Assembly: GCF_013388945.1 (NCBI RefSeq)
Contig: NZ_JACAEH010000009.1
Span: forward strand, 1-60,346
DNA length: 60,346 nt
Reading direction: 5' to 3'
Source: Nitrososphaera sp.
GTDB taxonomy: Archaea > Thermoproteota > Nitrososphaeria > Nitrososphaerales > Nitrososphaeraceae
The notes under the pieces were generated by a model, which had not been told where the DNA came from, made no database searches, and saw only the letters and a program-made list of their open reading frames with translations. Numbering within the stretch: the first letter of the stretch is position 1; the number at the start of each line of letters is the position of its first letter. Made by a program: the position numbers and the translations under genes. Positions 7,568 through 16,512 of the stretch are shown here, in pieces.

Positions 7568-7621
7568 GCGTAGGCGCTGCTTTGATGATAAAGCCTAGGA
7601 CTGTATTGCAATGCACTGCAA

Positions 7622-8128
7622 TCAGAGCGTGTTTTCGAATTCCACTGTTTCCTGGACAAGAGTGGACTCGATAACTGCATGGCCCCTTGCGCCCCACTGG
7701 ACCGACTCGGGGCTGTCGCGGATTTTTGCATAGAGGTCGGCTATGCCGTCGTCAAACTCCAGCACATAAAGCTGGCCTGTAAGCGGCGGTATGTCCACAG
7801 ACCCGCCTGCAAATATTGCTGGCCTGCCGTTTAGTGGTATGTCCTCAAACGACACGGTGTGGCTCCCAAGCGGAGTCCCGTCTGCAAACAGCTCGTATTC
7901 GATGCGCGATGTCGTCAGGGTCTGGTCCGTCGGGTTCTCTATGGTGATTACCGGGCGCAGCTGCATGCTTTCGTCGTCAGAGCTTGCGACTGTAACGTCA
8001 GAAAGGCGCACCTTGGCCTCCTTGATGTTTGGCGCGGTGATGGTCACAAGCAGAGGGATCATGATTATCGTGATCGCGATAGCCGCTATCGCCCCAATCA
8101 GGATGGCTCTGCGCGGGCCTATAATCAC
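7622..8128 (-). CDS. Membrane-anchored LEA14/WHy-like domain protein
   Basis: 168 residues: a single N-terminal membrane helix (about 8-31, hydrophobic ILIGAIAAIAITIIMIPLL) and then an exported beta-rich domain. The stretch LRPVITIENPTDQTLTTSRI and the later GSVDIPP resemble the LEA_2/water-stress fold (a beta sandwich of unknown ligand). Start 8128 is supported by TTTTAATG (8149-8156) about 25 bases upstream. A second protein of similar build lies at 9854-10369. Confidence 0.6.
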   Translation of the reverse strand: MIIGPRRAILIGAIAAIAITIIMIPLLVTITAPNIKEAKVRLSDVTVASSDDESMQLRPVITIENPTDQTLTTSRIEYELFADGTPLGSHTVSFEDIPLNGRPAIFAGGSVDIPPLTGQLYVLEFDDGIADLYAKIRDSPESVQWGARGHAVIESTLVQETVEFENTL

Positions 8129-8219
8129 GCAGGTTACTCTTGGCAGAGCGCATTAAAACCTTTCTCGTGCCAGAGTTCTGCAGCACTGATAATATAGCGC
8201 CGGCGTGTGAGGTTTTTCG

Positions 8220-8717
8220 ATGGCGCTTGCCGACGGCCTCGTGACGTGGGTCCACCTCATCTGCTCCTCGATATGGGTCGGCGGATCTATCTTTATCGCG
8301 GCTGTCGCGGTGCCGGTTCTGAGGGCGCACGTCAAGTCGCTTGACGAGCGTGTGGGGATGATGGTCAGGATAGGAAGGCAGTTTAACAAAGTCACCATCC
8401 CGGCGTTTGGCATACTGGTGGCAACCGGCATATACAACGCCCGCGCCTTTGCGGCAGACCCGGGCGCGCTTGCCGACTCTGCGTACGGCATCATACTTTT
8501 GATAAAGATAGTGCTGGTGCTTGCCACCGTGGGCGCCTACGTCGTGCACGTCAAGATACTCAACTCCGACATGGAAAAGAAGATACTGTCGGGCAGTGCC
8601 GGCAGCGTTTACGTCCAGTCTGTCAGGTCAAAGATAATCCACCTTGGCAGGGTCATGGTCGGGCTTGCGATAGCAATCCTGCTTCTTGCCGCGCTTTTGG
8701 ACAGCGGCGGAATATAG
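8220..8717 (+). CDS. CopD-like four-helix membrane protein
   Basis: 165 residues with four membrane helices. The first (VTWVHLICSSIWVGGSIFIAA) has the H..(7)..W-V-G-G pattern of CopD/DUF4149-type proteins, and a second His lies in helix 4 (KIIHLGRVM). Such proteins bind copper or haem or act in redox export; no substrate can be fixed. AATATAG (8189-8195) is about 27 bases before ATG 8220, indicating a leaderless transcript. It is divergent from the LEA-like gene. Confidence 0.65.
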   Translation: MALADGLVTWVHLICSSIWVGGSIFIAAVAVPVLRAHVKSLDERVGMMVRIGRQFNKVTIPAFGILVATGIYNARAFAADPGALADSAYGIILLIKIVLVLATVGAYVVHVKILNSDMEKKILSGSAGSVYVQSVRSKIIHLGRVMVGLAIAILLLAALLDSGGI

Positions 8718-8728
8718 AAAAATAGAGG

Positions 8729-8748
8729 GGAGAGGAGATCATCTCTCC
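8729..8748. terminator. Hairpin between convergent genes
   Basis: GGAGAG (8729-8734) and CTCTCC (8743-8748) form a 6-bp stem over an 8-nt loop in the 40-base gap between two convergent genes. An 11-bp palindrome CCGTA-G-TACGG overlaps it (8747-8757). A shared bidirectional termination structure is plausible. Confidence 0.45.
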
Positions 8749-8757
8749 GTAGTACGG

Positions 8758-9795
8758 TCACGGTTCTGTGGTTGCCGTGCTGTTGCCGCTTTGTGTCTCT
8801 GTCTCGCTTTCAACGCCTACGCCTTCTTCCATCTCGGCCTCGGCGCCGCCGGTCTCTTCTGTGCCTGCGCCTGCGCTGATGAAGTAGGTGATGCTCACGG
8901 TGCTGGTCACTTCCTGTTCGCCGGGCAGGATCGGGGTGCTTGCCTGCAGAGACTCGGCGCCCCTTGCAAAGATGGGGAACTGCATGTCTGCCAGGCTGAC
9001 AGAGTGTATTCCTGACACCTGCATCTCAAGCGCTGTTGCTGCCACGTCTGCCTTGTGCCTTGCGTCGGCTATGGCGTCAGCTATCAGGCTGTCGCGTATT
9101 TCCTCCTGCCTCTCCTGCGACACGAAGAAGAACACGCCGCTCACGTTGTTTGCGCCGGCTCCAATCGCCGTGTCTATCACGGTGCCTGCGTCAATTTCTC
9201 CCTCAGTCTCGAGGGTGACTGTCAGGCTGTTTGAAACCTTGTAGCCCGTGATTACCTGCTCGGGCTCGCATCCCGGAGGCGGCGGGAAGATTTCGATGCA
9301 CGCCTGGTCAGGCTGCACGTCGCTGTAGACAGGGAACAGGTTGTAGCTGCTTGTAGCCATCTGCTCTTCTGCTATGCCAAGGTCGGCAAGCGCCGCTATG
9401 GTGGCGTTCACAAGTTCCGCGTTGCTCGATGCTGCCTCTGCTGCAGTAGTGGCATTGGTTTCGATTCCCAAGGTCACCGAGAACATGTCCGGCGGGGTCT
9501 TGGCTGTAGCCGTCCCCGTTACTGACAGCGTCGGCTTGTCGCCGTCTTCTATGGGCGCAGAGATGAGCTCTGCTTCTTCAACGCAGTGGACCTGCGAAGG
9601 GTCTGTCTCGCAGTCCACCAGGTCCTGGCTTGTTACCGGGGCTTGCTCTTCAGTTCCAGTCGTCTGGTCATCCTCAGACTGGGCCGTCGCGGTCGCAGTC
9701 AACTGGCTTGCGGCAAACACCGCTGCCAAAAGTCCTGCCGCAAGAATCGCTGCGAGCAGGACCAGCTTTTTCGTCGGCTTGTGTTGGTCTGACAT
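8758..9795 (-). CDS. Exported SIMPL (DUF541) domain protein
   Basis: 345 residues from MSDQHK (an in-frame ATG at 9810 would add five). Order: signal/anchor helix (about 10-32, LVLLAAILAAGLLAAVFAAS), an acidic linker, then the SIMPL domain (about 82-300) with the typical opening SVTGTATAKTPPD and the helix AEAASSNAELVNATIAALADLGI. The tail is Glu/Thr/Ser-rich. Members of this family (BP26, YggE) form ring assemblies in the cell envelope and are linked to oxidative-stress defence. The upstream region holds the 10-base core also found in the ftr1 operator. Confidence 0.78.
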   Translation of the reverse strand: MSDQHKPTKKLVLLAAILAAGLLAAVFAASQLTATATAQSEDDQTTGTEEQAPVTSQDLVDCETDPSQVHCVEEAELISAPIEDGDKPTLSVTGTATAKTPPDMFSVTLGIETNATTAAEAASSNAELVNATIAALADLGIAEEQMATSSYNLFPVYSDVQPDQACIEIFPPPPGCEPEQVITGYKVSNSLTVTLETEGEIDAGTVIDTAIGAGANNVSGVFFFVSQERQEEIRDSLIADAIADARHKADVAATALEMQVSGIHSVSLADMQFPIFARGAESLQASTPILPGEQEVTSTVSITYFISAGAGTEETGGAEAEMEEGVGVESETETQSGNSTATTEP

Positions 9796-9823
9796 TTCCG
9801 CAAGCGTCAAAAGCTCGCATCAT

Positions 9824-9833
9824 AGGTAAGCCT
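9824..9833. promoter_or_regulatory. Putative metal-regulator site upstream of the SIMPL gene
   Basis: AGGTAAGCCT is the exact reverse complement of the AGGCTTACCT core in both ftr1 upstream sites. It lies 29-38 bases upstream of the SIMPL start, overlapping the TATA position. Only the core matches; the flanks (AT before, GA after) are less symmetrical than at ftr1. Confidence 0.4.
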
Positions 9834-9853
9834 GATGTAGGCGCAATCCGGAT

Positions 9854-10369
9854 CTAATCGCATGAATATTCTTCTGAAAAAGGCGTCTGGCCTTCTGCGC
9901 TCAGGTCGATGTCTTTTGTGTCAGAGACCGGGATTATCCCAAGCACGCGGGAGCTGAGAGTCGACTTGGCCGTTATCTGCGACCTCTCGTCTGGGTCGCG
10001 CCCGGAGAACGCGTCGGCCATCGCCTGGGCAAAAAGCCCGCCGGTGGTACTGCCGTTGATGTCGACTATTCCTGTCAGCCTCTCAGAGCTGTTTGGCATT
10101 ATGGTCTTGCCTGCAAGCGACATGGTGGCAAGCTCGTCGCCCCTGTAGTAGACATCTATCCTGTACTGGTCAAAGCTGACAGGGACCGAAGTCGGGTTGC
10201 AGGCCTCCACGACCATGCCAGACGAGAGCGTGGCAAGGTCAAAGTCGCGGCCGCCCGCTGCCCTAAACTGCATGTTTCCTGCCGCGTACGCGTTGACTGC
10301 AAACGCGGTGATAAATATCGCGGATATTCCAAGTATTGCAGCGACTATGACGGCGGTCCTGGCTGCCAT
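9854..10369 (-). CDS. Membrane-anchored LEA-like protein
   Basis: 171 residues. An N-terminal hydrophobic helix (AVIVAAILGISAIFITAFAV) is followed by an exported beta-rich domain (VVEACNPTSVPVSFDQYRIDVYYRGDELA...GKTIMPNSS), a layout like LEA14-type sandwich proteins. Start 10369 (MAARTAV) is preferred over 10381 because CTTTTATTG (about 10390-10398) then sits 26 bases upstream. Similar in design to the protein at 7622-8128; role unknown. Confidence 0.6.
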   Translation of the reverse strand: MAARTAVIVAAILGISAIFITAFAVNAYAAGNMQFRAAGGRDFDLATLSSGMVVEACNPTSVPVSFDQYRIDVYYRGDELATMSLAGKTIMPNSSERLTGIVDINGSTTGGLFAQAMADAFSGRDPDERSQITAKSTLSSRVLGIIPVSDTKDIDLSAEGQTPFSEEYSCD

Positions 10370-10428
10370 GGAACAGAGCAAGCCCCATGCAATAAAAGGC
10401 TGACACAGTTGTTTTCTGTAAAGAGACT

Positions 10429-11460
10429 CTAGACCTCTATCGTGACAACGTGTCCGCCTTCTGCGGGCCTGATGTCGTATTTGCAGCCGGTCAGAGCATT
10501 GGCGACTGCAAGGTTGGTGCGCAGGTGCTCCGTCACCCTTGCAGTCCTGTATGCGGATCTTCCTTTTGCAAGGCAGAGTGGAAGCACCAGCATGTCTGCC
10601 AAGAATGGATCAACCGCGGCGCCGGCAAGCGCGCTTTCTATGAACCTGCCTGCCGCCTCCTGCCCCACCTCTTCTGCGCGCTTGCCCCTCTCGCCTATAG
10701 AGTCGCCACCTATGTACGGCCCCCCAAAGTCAGAGACAGAATAGACGAGCGCCGACGTGCCGGGCGAGAGCGCGCTCTCGTATGACGCAGAGTAGCTTTT
10801 GCACTTTATCCCGGCCTTTTCAAGCGCTACAAGCGCTGCCGCTATCTGCCTTTCGGCGACGTGCTTTGGAAGCTCGCTGCAGACGCTCGTTATTTTTGGC
10901 TCGACGTACAGGCCGTTAAGAAATTCCGATGCTGCAGGTGTCTTGCATGGCTTTATCGTCGTCTTTACCATCCCTCCGCCCTTTGGATAGTACCCGCGCT
11001 TTACAACATCGACTGAAAACTTGATCCCAATGCTCCTGAATGCATCTGCTACGACATATCGGACATAGTCGATGGTCGGGCTTGCCTTTACATCGGTCCC
11101 GCCGGTTATCTCTATCTCAAGCTCGTTGCCCGACAGCGAGACTGCGGGCACCACTGCCATGAGCGTGAGGGGTATGCTGCCGGCGGTGCCGATGTCCACC
11201 TTTGCGCTTCCGCCTCCGAACCTGCCTGCAGGCTCAAAACGCACCCGGCTTGCGCCGACCTGCAGGTTCTCCACCTTTGCATCAAAGAGGTCTGCAAGGA
11301 CCTTTATCGCAGTCAGGTGCGACGGCCGGAGGCCGGGGTTCGGGCGCTTTGAGCGGATGTTTGTTATCTCGACAGGCGTGTTTGTTATGGCAGACAGCGT
11401 GACTGCAGTACGTAGTATCTGGCCGCCGCCCTCGCCCTGCGAGCCGTCTATCTGGAGCAT
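10429..11460 (-). CDS. rtcA: RNA 3'-terminal phosphate cyclase
   Basis: 343 residues, the full family length. The N-terminal signature DGSQGEGGGQILRTAVTLS (4-22) and the C-terminal EHLRTNLAVANAL with its HLRTN motif (catalytic His of RtcA, about 312) are both present. RtcA uses ATP to convert RNA 3'-phosphate to a 2',3'-cyclic phosphate through a His-AMP intermediate. No rtcB lies next to it. The gene is divergent from nadM; GTATAAG (about 11485-11491) lies some 27 bases upstream of the ATG. Confidence 0.93.
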   Translation of the reverse strand: MLQIDGSQGEGGGQILRTAVTLSAITNTPVEITNIRSKRPNPGLRPSHLTAIKVLADLFDAKVENLQVGASRVRFEPAGRFGGGSAKVDIGTAGSIPLTLMAVVPAVSLSGNELEIEITGGTDVKASPTIDYVRYVVADAFRSIGIKFSVDVVKRGYYPKGGGMVKTTIKPCKTPAASEFLNGLYVEPKITSVCSELPKHVAERQIAAALVALEKAGIKCKSYSASYESALSPGTSALVYSVSDFGGPYIGGDSIGERGKRAEEVGQEAAGRFIESALAGAAVDPFLADMLVLPLCLAKGRSAYRTARVTEHLRTNLAVANALTGCKYDIRPAEGGHVVTIEV

Positions 11461-11531
11461 CCCTGCATTAGCAGGAAGCCTGCGTTCTTATACGTTGGGT
11501 CAAAATTGCTTTAAATTAGCGCGCATTCAAC

Positions 11532-12068
11532 ATGCAAGAGTTGACGACAGGCCTCTTTGTAGGCAGGTTCCAGCCGTTCCACCGGGGGCACCTTGCCACC
11601 GTCAAGTTTGCGCTCAAGCAGGTCGACAACCTCGTGATTGTGGTCGGGAGCGCGCAAAAGAGCCACGAGCCGAGGAACCCCTTTACAGCAGGCGAGCGCA
11701 TCGCAATGGTAAAAGCGGCAATAGACGCCGACAACAGGATCGACTCCAGAAGAATCTTGATAATTCCGGTGCCCGACGTCGACGTCCACTCGCTCTGGAC
11801 AAGGCAGGTGGACATGCTTGTACCGAAATACGATGTCGTGTTTGCAAACGATCCGTTCACGCTCCACCTGTTCCAGGAGTCAGGCGTAAGGACAGTGGAA
11901 GCGCCGCTGGTCGACAGGGAGCAGATGTCAGCAACCGAGGTCCGGCGCAGGATGATGGCAGGCGAGGACTGGCAGGAGCTAGTGCCGGCGCAGGTTGCGG
12001 AGATAATCAAGGAGATAAACGGCGTTCAGCGCGTCAAGATGTCAGAAGGGCGCCACGGCGGGCACTGA
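11532..12068 (+). CDS. nadM: Nicotinamide-nucleotide adenylyltransferase, archaeal type
   Basis: 178 residues matching the archaeal NMN adenylyltransferase: GRFQPFHRGHLATVK (10-24) contains the nucleotidyltransferase H-x-G-H, and the ISATEVR-like motif appears as MSATEVRRRM (about 133-142). It joins NMN and ATP to NAD. TTTAAATTAG (11510-11519) lies about 18 bases before the ATG. Divergent from rtcA across 71 bases. Confidence 0.92.
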   Translation: MQELTTGLFVGRFQPFHRGHLATVKFALKQVDNLVIVVGSAQKSHEPRNPFTAGERIAMVKAAIDADNRIDSRRILIIPVPDVDVHSLWTRQVDMLVPKYDVVFANDPFTLHLFQESGVRTVEAPLVDREQMSATEVRRRMMAGEDWQELVPAQVAEIIKEINGVQRVKMSEGRHGGH

Positions 12069-12103
12069 TAAGGTATATCTTTAGCTTGCGCGCTATTTCT
12101 GGC

Positions 12104-12457
12104 GTGCCTGACAGGGCCGGCGAGCCGTGGTTTTCGGATTTGTGTAAGCTCTCAAACGACGAGCTGATGCGCATGTACAACATGATAGAGGACGGCCGGT
12201 ACGAGTTTGCAAAAAACGCGTGGTACATCCCCGTTGGAGGCGACCAGCGCTGCCCCATAATGGTAGCCAAGGGCTACAGGTCGCCTGACACCTTAGCCAA
12301 GATGGCCGAGTTCCAGTACACCGCAAAGGAGCTGGAAGCAGAATTCCGCGACTTTATCGACGCGTGGGATTTCGGGCAGATAACGATAAAGGACATCGAG
12401 CAGGCAATATTGAAGATACTCGAGGACAGGAACATCGAGATAACCGAGAGATCGTAA
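12104..12457 (+). CDS. Conserved hypothetical protein with GTG start
   Basis: 117 residues. No ATG occurs before residue 22. GTG 12104 is chosen because AAGGTATATC (about 12070-12079) lies 27-30 bases upstream, giving a leaderless message. The protein has a central PVGGDQRCPIMVAKGYRSPDTLAKMAEFQ and a helical C-terminal half (about 72-117). No motif I recognise. Same-strand neighbour of the small HTH-like gene at 12492. Confidence 0.6.
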   Translation: MPDRAGEPWFSDLCKLSNDELMRMYNMIEDGRYEFAKNAWYIPVGGDQRCPIMVAKGYRSPDTLAKMAEFQYTAKELEAEFRDFIDAWDFGQITIKDIEQAILKILEDRNIEITERS

Positions 12458-12491
12458 CCAGTTTATAACACACCTTGACGAAAATGGTGAC

Positions 12492-12857
12492 ATGCCTGGC
12501 GAGCCCGCTGAGCAAATTTCAAGCAAGACCAAAGAGGCCGTGAGGCAGCTGCTCTATTCCAAGGCAAGCAGGGACGAGATAATGGACACCCTTTCCATGT
12601 CGTTTCGCACCTACCTGCGCTACGTTGAGGCGATACGTGACGAGGACGCAAAGGCGCTCAGCAAGGACAAGAAGAGCGTTGCCTGGGAGTTTCGAAAGGC
12701 GTACAACAGGCTTGACACCATAATAGAGAGGTGCTGCGAGGTGGTGGACGACCCGGAGGTCCCAAACGAAATCAAGGTAAAGACGCTCAAGCTCCTGACC
12801 CAGACCTCGATAGAGATGATAAGGCTCGCAAACGAGGCCCGCTCGGGAAAGCAGTAG
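12492..12857 (+). CDS. Small helical protein, possibly HTH
   Basis: 121 residues, nearly all helix. The segment KASRDEIMDTLSMSFRTYLRYVEAIRDED (about 24-52) has helix-turn-helix spacing and could bind DNA. GTTTATAAC (about 12460-12468) sits 26-30 bases before ATG 12492. It precedes gatD, which has its own TATA box. Function unknown. Confidence 0.6.
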   Translation: MPGEPAEQISSKTKEAVRQLLYSKASRDEIMDTLSMSFRTYLRYVEAIRDEDAKALSKDKKSVAWEFRKAYNRLDTIIERCCEVVDDPEVPNEIKVKTLKLLTQTSIEMIRLANEARSGKQ

Positions 12858-12898
12858 TTCAGAGCGAATTTATTAATGCGACAGTGGATCTTGCGGCG

Positions 12899-14206
12899 AT
12901 GGAAAGCGGCGGGTACAGGGGCGCGGGTCTCAAGATACTCTCAAAATACGGCGTGTCCGTGGGCGACACCGTTCGTGTCATGACAGGCGACGGCGAAATG
13001 TCCGGCGTCATCATGCCCCGCTACGAGTCGGCAAGTGAAGATTACATCGTCATCAAACTGAAAAGCGGATACAACACAGGCGTAGAGGTTTCAAAGGTCA
13101 GGTCGCTTGAAAAGCTGGCAGGGCCGGCAAAGGCAGCCACAGCAGACGTGCAGGCGCCGGCACAAAAGCCGGGCCTTCCAAAAATAGCGCTCATCAGCAC
13201 CGGTGGCACCATCGCAAGCAAGATAGACTACAGGACGGGAGGCGTCAGGGCTGCGCTTTCGGCGTCAGAGCTGTACGCTTCTGTGCCCGAGCTTGCAGGC
13301 ATCGCCTCAGTAGACCCCGAGGTCCTTATGAGCGAGTACAGCGAGAACCTGAAGCCGGAGCACTGGACGGCGATTGCCGAGAAGGTGGCAGAAAAAGTCA
13401 AACTAGATAGATATGACGGCATAGTGGTTTCACACGGCACTGACACGATGCACTACACCGCAGCGGCGCTCAGCTTTGCGCTGCAGGGCTTGCCGGTCCC
13501 CGTCGTGCTCGTGGGCGCCCAGCGCTCCTCTGACAGGCCTTCTTCTGACGCCGCGCTCAACCTGATCGGCGCGACAACGTTTGCCGCAAAGGCGCCGGTC
13601 GCAGGCGTGTTTGTAGCGATGCACAGCGGGACTTCTGACGACGCAGTCGCGGTGCACGTCGGGACGCGCGTGAGAAAGAACCACACGAGCAGGCGCGACG
13701 CGTTTGAGTCCATCGACGTGACGCCCGTCGCCCTTGTCAAAGAAGGCAAGGCGGAGATGCAGTCAAGCGGCATCGAGCTCGCGCAGAGGGGCAGGGGAAA
13801 ACTTGATGCTAAAACGAAATTTGACAGCAGGGTGATGCTTTTGAAATACCACCCGGGCTTTGACCCAGATCTAATAGAGCACGCTGCAAAGGCAGGATAC
13901 AAAGCCATAATCTTGGAAGGCACGGGGCTTGGGCACGTCAGCAAGGACTGCTTTTCTGCGCTCAAAAAAGCCGTGGGCGCAGGCGTCATGGTGTGTATGG
14001 CCTCTCAGTGCATCTGGGGAAGGGTGAGCATGACAGTCTACGACACTGGTAGGGATCTCCTCGACATCGGAGTAATCCCGCTGTCGGACATGATATCCGA
14101 GACCGCCACTGCAAAGGCGATGTGGGCGCTTGCAAACGCAGGCGACCCAAAGAAAGCGATGCAGGAAAACATGGCAGGCGAGATCTCGTCTGCAATACCG
14201 CTCTAG
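12899..14206 (+). CDS. gatD: Glu-tRNA(Gln) amidotransferase subunit D
   Basis: 435 residues. The N-terminal barrel domain (about 5-75, VGDTVRVMTGDGEMSGVIMPRYE) is GatD-specific. It is followed by an L-asparaginase-type domain with LISTGGTIASK (~100) and VVSHGTDTMHYT (~180), giving the catalytic Thr, Thr-Asp and later Lys. GatD frees ammonia from glutamine for GatE. The ATG at 12899 is used because TTTATTAATG (12869-12878) lies 26 bases upstream; the frame is open before it but unsupported. gatE follows 39 bases later. Confidence 0.95.
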   Translation: MESGGYRGAGLKILSKYGVSVGDTVRVMTGDGEMSGVIMPRYESASEDYIVIKLKSGYNTGVEVSKVRSLEKLAGPAKAATADVQAPAQKPGLPKIALISTGGTIASKIDYRTGGVRAALSASELYASVPELAGIASVDPEVLMSEYSENLKPEHWTAIAEKVAEKVKLDRYDGIVVSHGTDTMHYTAAALSFALQGLPVPVVLVGAQRSSDRPSSDAALNLIGATTFAAKAPVAGVFVAMHSGTSDDAVAVHVGTRVRKNHTSRRDAFESIDVTPVALVKEGKAEMQSSGIELAQRGRGKLDAKTKFDSRVMLLKYHPGFDPDLIEHAAKAGYKAIILEGTGLGHVSKDCFSALKKAVGAGVMVCMASQCIWGRVSMTVYDTGRDLLDIGVIPLSDMISETATAKAMWALANAGDPKKAMQENMAGEISSAIPL

Positions 14207-14245
14207 CGGGCAAGGCTTAATACGTGCACCAATCGATTTCTTTTC

Positions 14246-16147
14246 GTGGCGCTACCGGATCCAAAAACGCTCGACCTGAAGGTGGGCTTTGAGATCCACC
14301 AGCAGCTTGGCACGCAGAGCAAGCTGTTCTGCAACTGCAGCTGCAAAGAGGCCGAGCAGTACGACAAGGCCTTCATGCGCAGGCTCAGGCCGACCCAGAG
14401 CGAGCTTGGCGCCTATGATCCCGCGGCAATGTTCGAGTTTTCCAAGATGCGCGCCTCTGAATACCACGCCGCAAGCGGAACGAGTTGCCTAGTTGAGGCA
14501 GACGAGGAGCCGCCGCACGAGGTGAACGGCGAGGCACTTGATACTGCTCTTGTATTCTCGCTTGCCCTCCATTCAAAAATAATGGACGAGATCCACGTCA
14601 TGCGCAAAATAGTAATCGACGGCTCCAACACAAGCGGATTCCAGCGCACCATGCTGGTAGCGATGGGCGGCCACCTCGATGTTGCTGGCAAAAAAGTGGG
14701 TGTGCAGAGCATCTGCCTTGAAGAGGACGCGTCAAAGGTGCTCGGGGAAGGCGACGGCACCCGCAAGTACGGCCTTGACAGGCTGGGCGTGCCGCTTGTG
14801 GAAATTGCACTAGAGCCGGTCACTGGCAGGCCGGAGGAGATTATGCAGGTCGCGCTCACGCTTGGCAGGCTATTGCGAGCAAGCAAGAGGGTGGCGCGCG
14901 GCCTTGGGAGCATCAGGCAGGACGTCAACGTGTCTGTCATGGGCGGCGCGGTAGTGGAGGTAAAGGGCGTCCAGCAGCTGGATCAGCTGGTCAAGGTTAT
15001 AGAGCACGAGACGGCGAGGCAGCACGGGCTTGTCGTCATTTCAGAAAAACTGAGAGAGAAAGGCGTGGACGAAAATTCAGTCGGCGACAGGATAGATGAC
15101 GCGACTGACGTCGTCGGCAGGTCGCAGTCAAAGGTGGTAAAGAAAATAATGTCAGGTCCGCGCCCGGTATTCAGGGCAATCAGGGTCAGGGGCTTTGCAG
15201 GCATGCTAGGCTTTGAGCCGTACCCCGGCATCAGGCTTGGCAAGGAGCTGGGTGAGCTTGTCCGGTTCTATGACCTTGGCGGGGTGTTCCACTCTGACGA
15301 GCTCCCAAACTACGGCATCAGCCAGGAGGAAGTCGATGCCGTCAAGAAAAAGCTGGAACTGAAGGAAAAGGATGCGTTTGTCATAGTCGGCGGGCCAGAG
15401 GACAGGGTCGCCTACGCGACCGACGCCATAGTTCGCAGGCTAAAGGCCGCGCTTGCCGGCGTGCCTGCCGAGACGAGGGCGGCGACTCTCGACGGCAGGA
15501 CGGTGTTCAGCCGGCCCCGCCCTGGAGCGGCAAGGATGTACCCCGAGACAGACATCCCGACCATACCTGTCACAAGTGAGAAGCTCGAGTCGCTTGCAGC
15601 CAGCGTCCCGAGGCCCTGGGACGAGGTCGTGGACGGCATAGCGTCAAAATACGGCTTGAACAAAAAGCTTGCAAGCCAGATATTTGACTCCGATTATCTA
15701 CAGGTGTTTGAAGGCATAGCAGGAAGCACGAAGGTACAGCCGACGTTTGTGGCATCGAAATTGACAGAAGACGTCACCAGCCTGCAGAGGCAGGGAGGCG
15801 ACCCGTCGCTCCTCTTCGACGACATGATTATGGATGTCTTTCAGAGGCTCGACGCGGGAGCGATAGCCAAAGAGTCCGTTGCACTCATCTTTGAAAAGCT
15901 GATGAAAAAAGAAGCCGCAACCGTCGACGAGGCGATAAGGGCGCTTGGCGTTTCTTCCATAAGCGACGACGAGCTGAGCGCCGCTCTGGATAAAGTGATA
16001 GCAGACAACATGGCAGTAGTCAGGGAAAAGGGCATGGGCGCGCTGAGCATGCTGATGGGCAGGAGCATGGCGGTGCTCAGGGGCAAGGCCGACGGGCAGA
16101 AGATAAACGCGATGCTCAAGGACAAGCTGGGCAAGCTGTCAAAATGA
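14246..16147 (+). CDS. gatE: Glu-tRNA(Gln) amidotransferase subunit E
   Basis: 633 residues, usual length. It begins with the GatB/E core (DLKVGFEIHQQLGTQSKLFCNCSC, with zinc-type cysteines) and continues through the cradle domain with GSIRQDVNVS (~225) and ELPNYGISQEE (~350). The GatE-specific AspRS-like insert (about 280-410) is followed by the helical YqeY-like tail. With GatD it converts misacylated Glu-tRNA(Gln) to Gln-tRNA(Gln), used by archaea lacking GlnRS. GTG start; CTTAATACG (14216-14224) lies 22-30 bases upstream. Confidence 0.96.
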   Translation: MALPDPKTLDLKVGFEIHQQLGTQSKLFCNCSCKEAEQYDKAFMRRLRPTQSELGAYDPAAMFEFSKMRASEYHAASGTSCLVEADEEPPHEVNGEALDTALVFSLALHSKIMDEIHVMRKIVIDGSNTSGFQRTMLVAMGGHLDVAGKKVGVQSICLEEDASKVLGEGDGTRKYGLDRLGVPLVEIALEPVTGRPEEIMQVALTLGRLLRASKRVARGLGSIRQDVNVSVMGGAVVEVKGVQQLDQLVKVIEHETARQHGLVVISEKLREKGVDENSVGDRIDDATDVVGRSQSKVVKKIMSGPRPVFRAIRVRGFAGMLGFEPYPGIRLGKELGELVRFYDLGGVFHSDELPNYGISQEEVDAVKKKLELKEKDAFVIVGGPEDRVAYATDAIVRRLKAALAGVPAETRAATLDGRTVFSRPRPGAARMYPETDIPTIPVTSEKLESLAASVPRPWDEVVDGIASKYGLNKKLASQIFDSDYLQVFEGIAGSTKVQPTFVASKLTEDVTSLQRQGGDPSLLFDDMIMDVFQRLDAGAIAKESVALIFEKLMKKEAATVDEAIRALGVSSISDDELSAALDKVIADNMAVVREKGMGALSMLMGRSMAVLRGKADGQKINAMLKDKLGKLSK

Positions 16148-16467
16148 GCCGCAGGCCCAAGCCCGTCAGGGACCACTACACAGAGTCGCTTGCGACAAAC
16201 TCGCAGAACCTTGCGCGCCAGCTTGCAGGCGCGTCCGTTTCCGAATCAGAAACAAGAGAGATAATCGATGCCATCTCTTCCCTCTACCTCAAAGAGACGG
16301 AGAAGATAGCGGAGGAGTGCGAACGCGATATCATGGCGCTTGAAAAAGTCCCGAGCCCGCTCGGGCTGTTTGTGAGCTGCATATCGCAGGTCGCACAAGA
16401 CGTCAGGTCGCCTGCGGCGGCAGACCTTTTGCAAAAATACGTCGCGGCCTGGGAAGACTGGATGTAA
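16144..16467 (+). CDS. Conserved hypothetical protein coupled to gatE
   Basis: 107 residues; its ATG overlaps the gatE stop (ATGA), so it is translated with it. Helical, with an amphipathic C-terminal half (SPLGLFVSCISQVAQDVRSPAAADLLQKY). No known motif. The tight overlap suggests a link to gatE expression, but nothing in the protein itself points to tRNA amidation. Confidence 0.65.
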   Translation: MSRRPKPVRDHYTESLATNSQNLARQLAGASVSESETREIIDAISSLYLKETEKIAEECERDIMALEKVPSPLGLFVSCISQVAQDVRSPAAADLLQKYVAAWEDWM

Positions 16468-16512
16468 AGCCAGAAACGTTCTTTAGCTTGTTGGAGGCGT
16501 ACGCTCTTTGCC

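Noticed and set aside
7605-7622. Inverted repeat ATTGCA…TGCAAT
   Set aside because: Only 6-base arms and it overlaps a stop codon; could be chance.
11072-12103. Upstream extension of the gene ending at 12457
   Set aside because: The open frame runs over nadM and antisense to rtcA; a TATA box supports the GTG start at 12104 instead.
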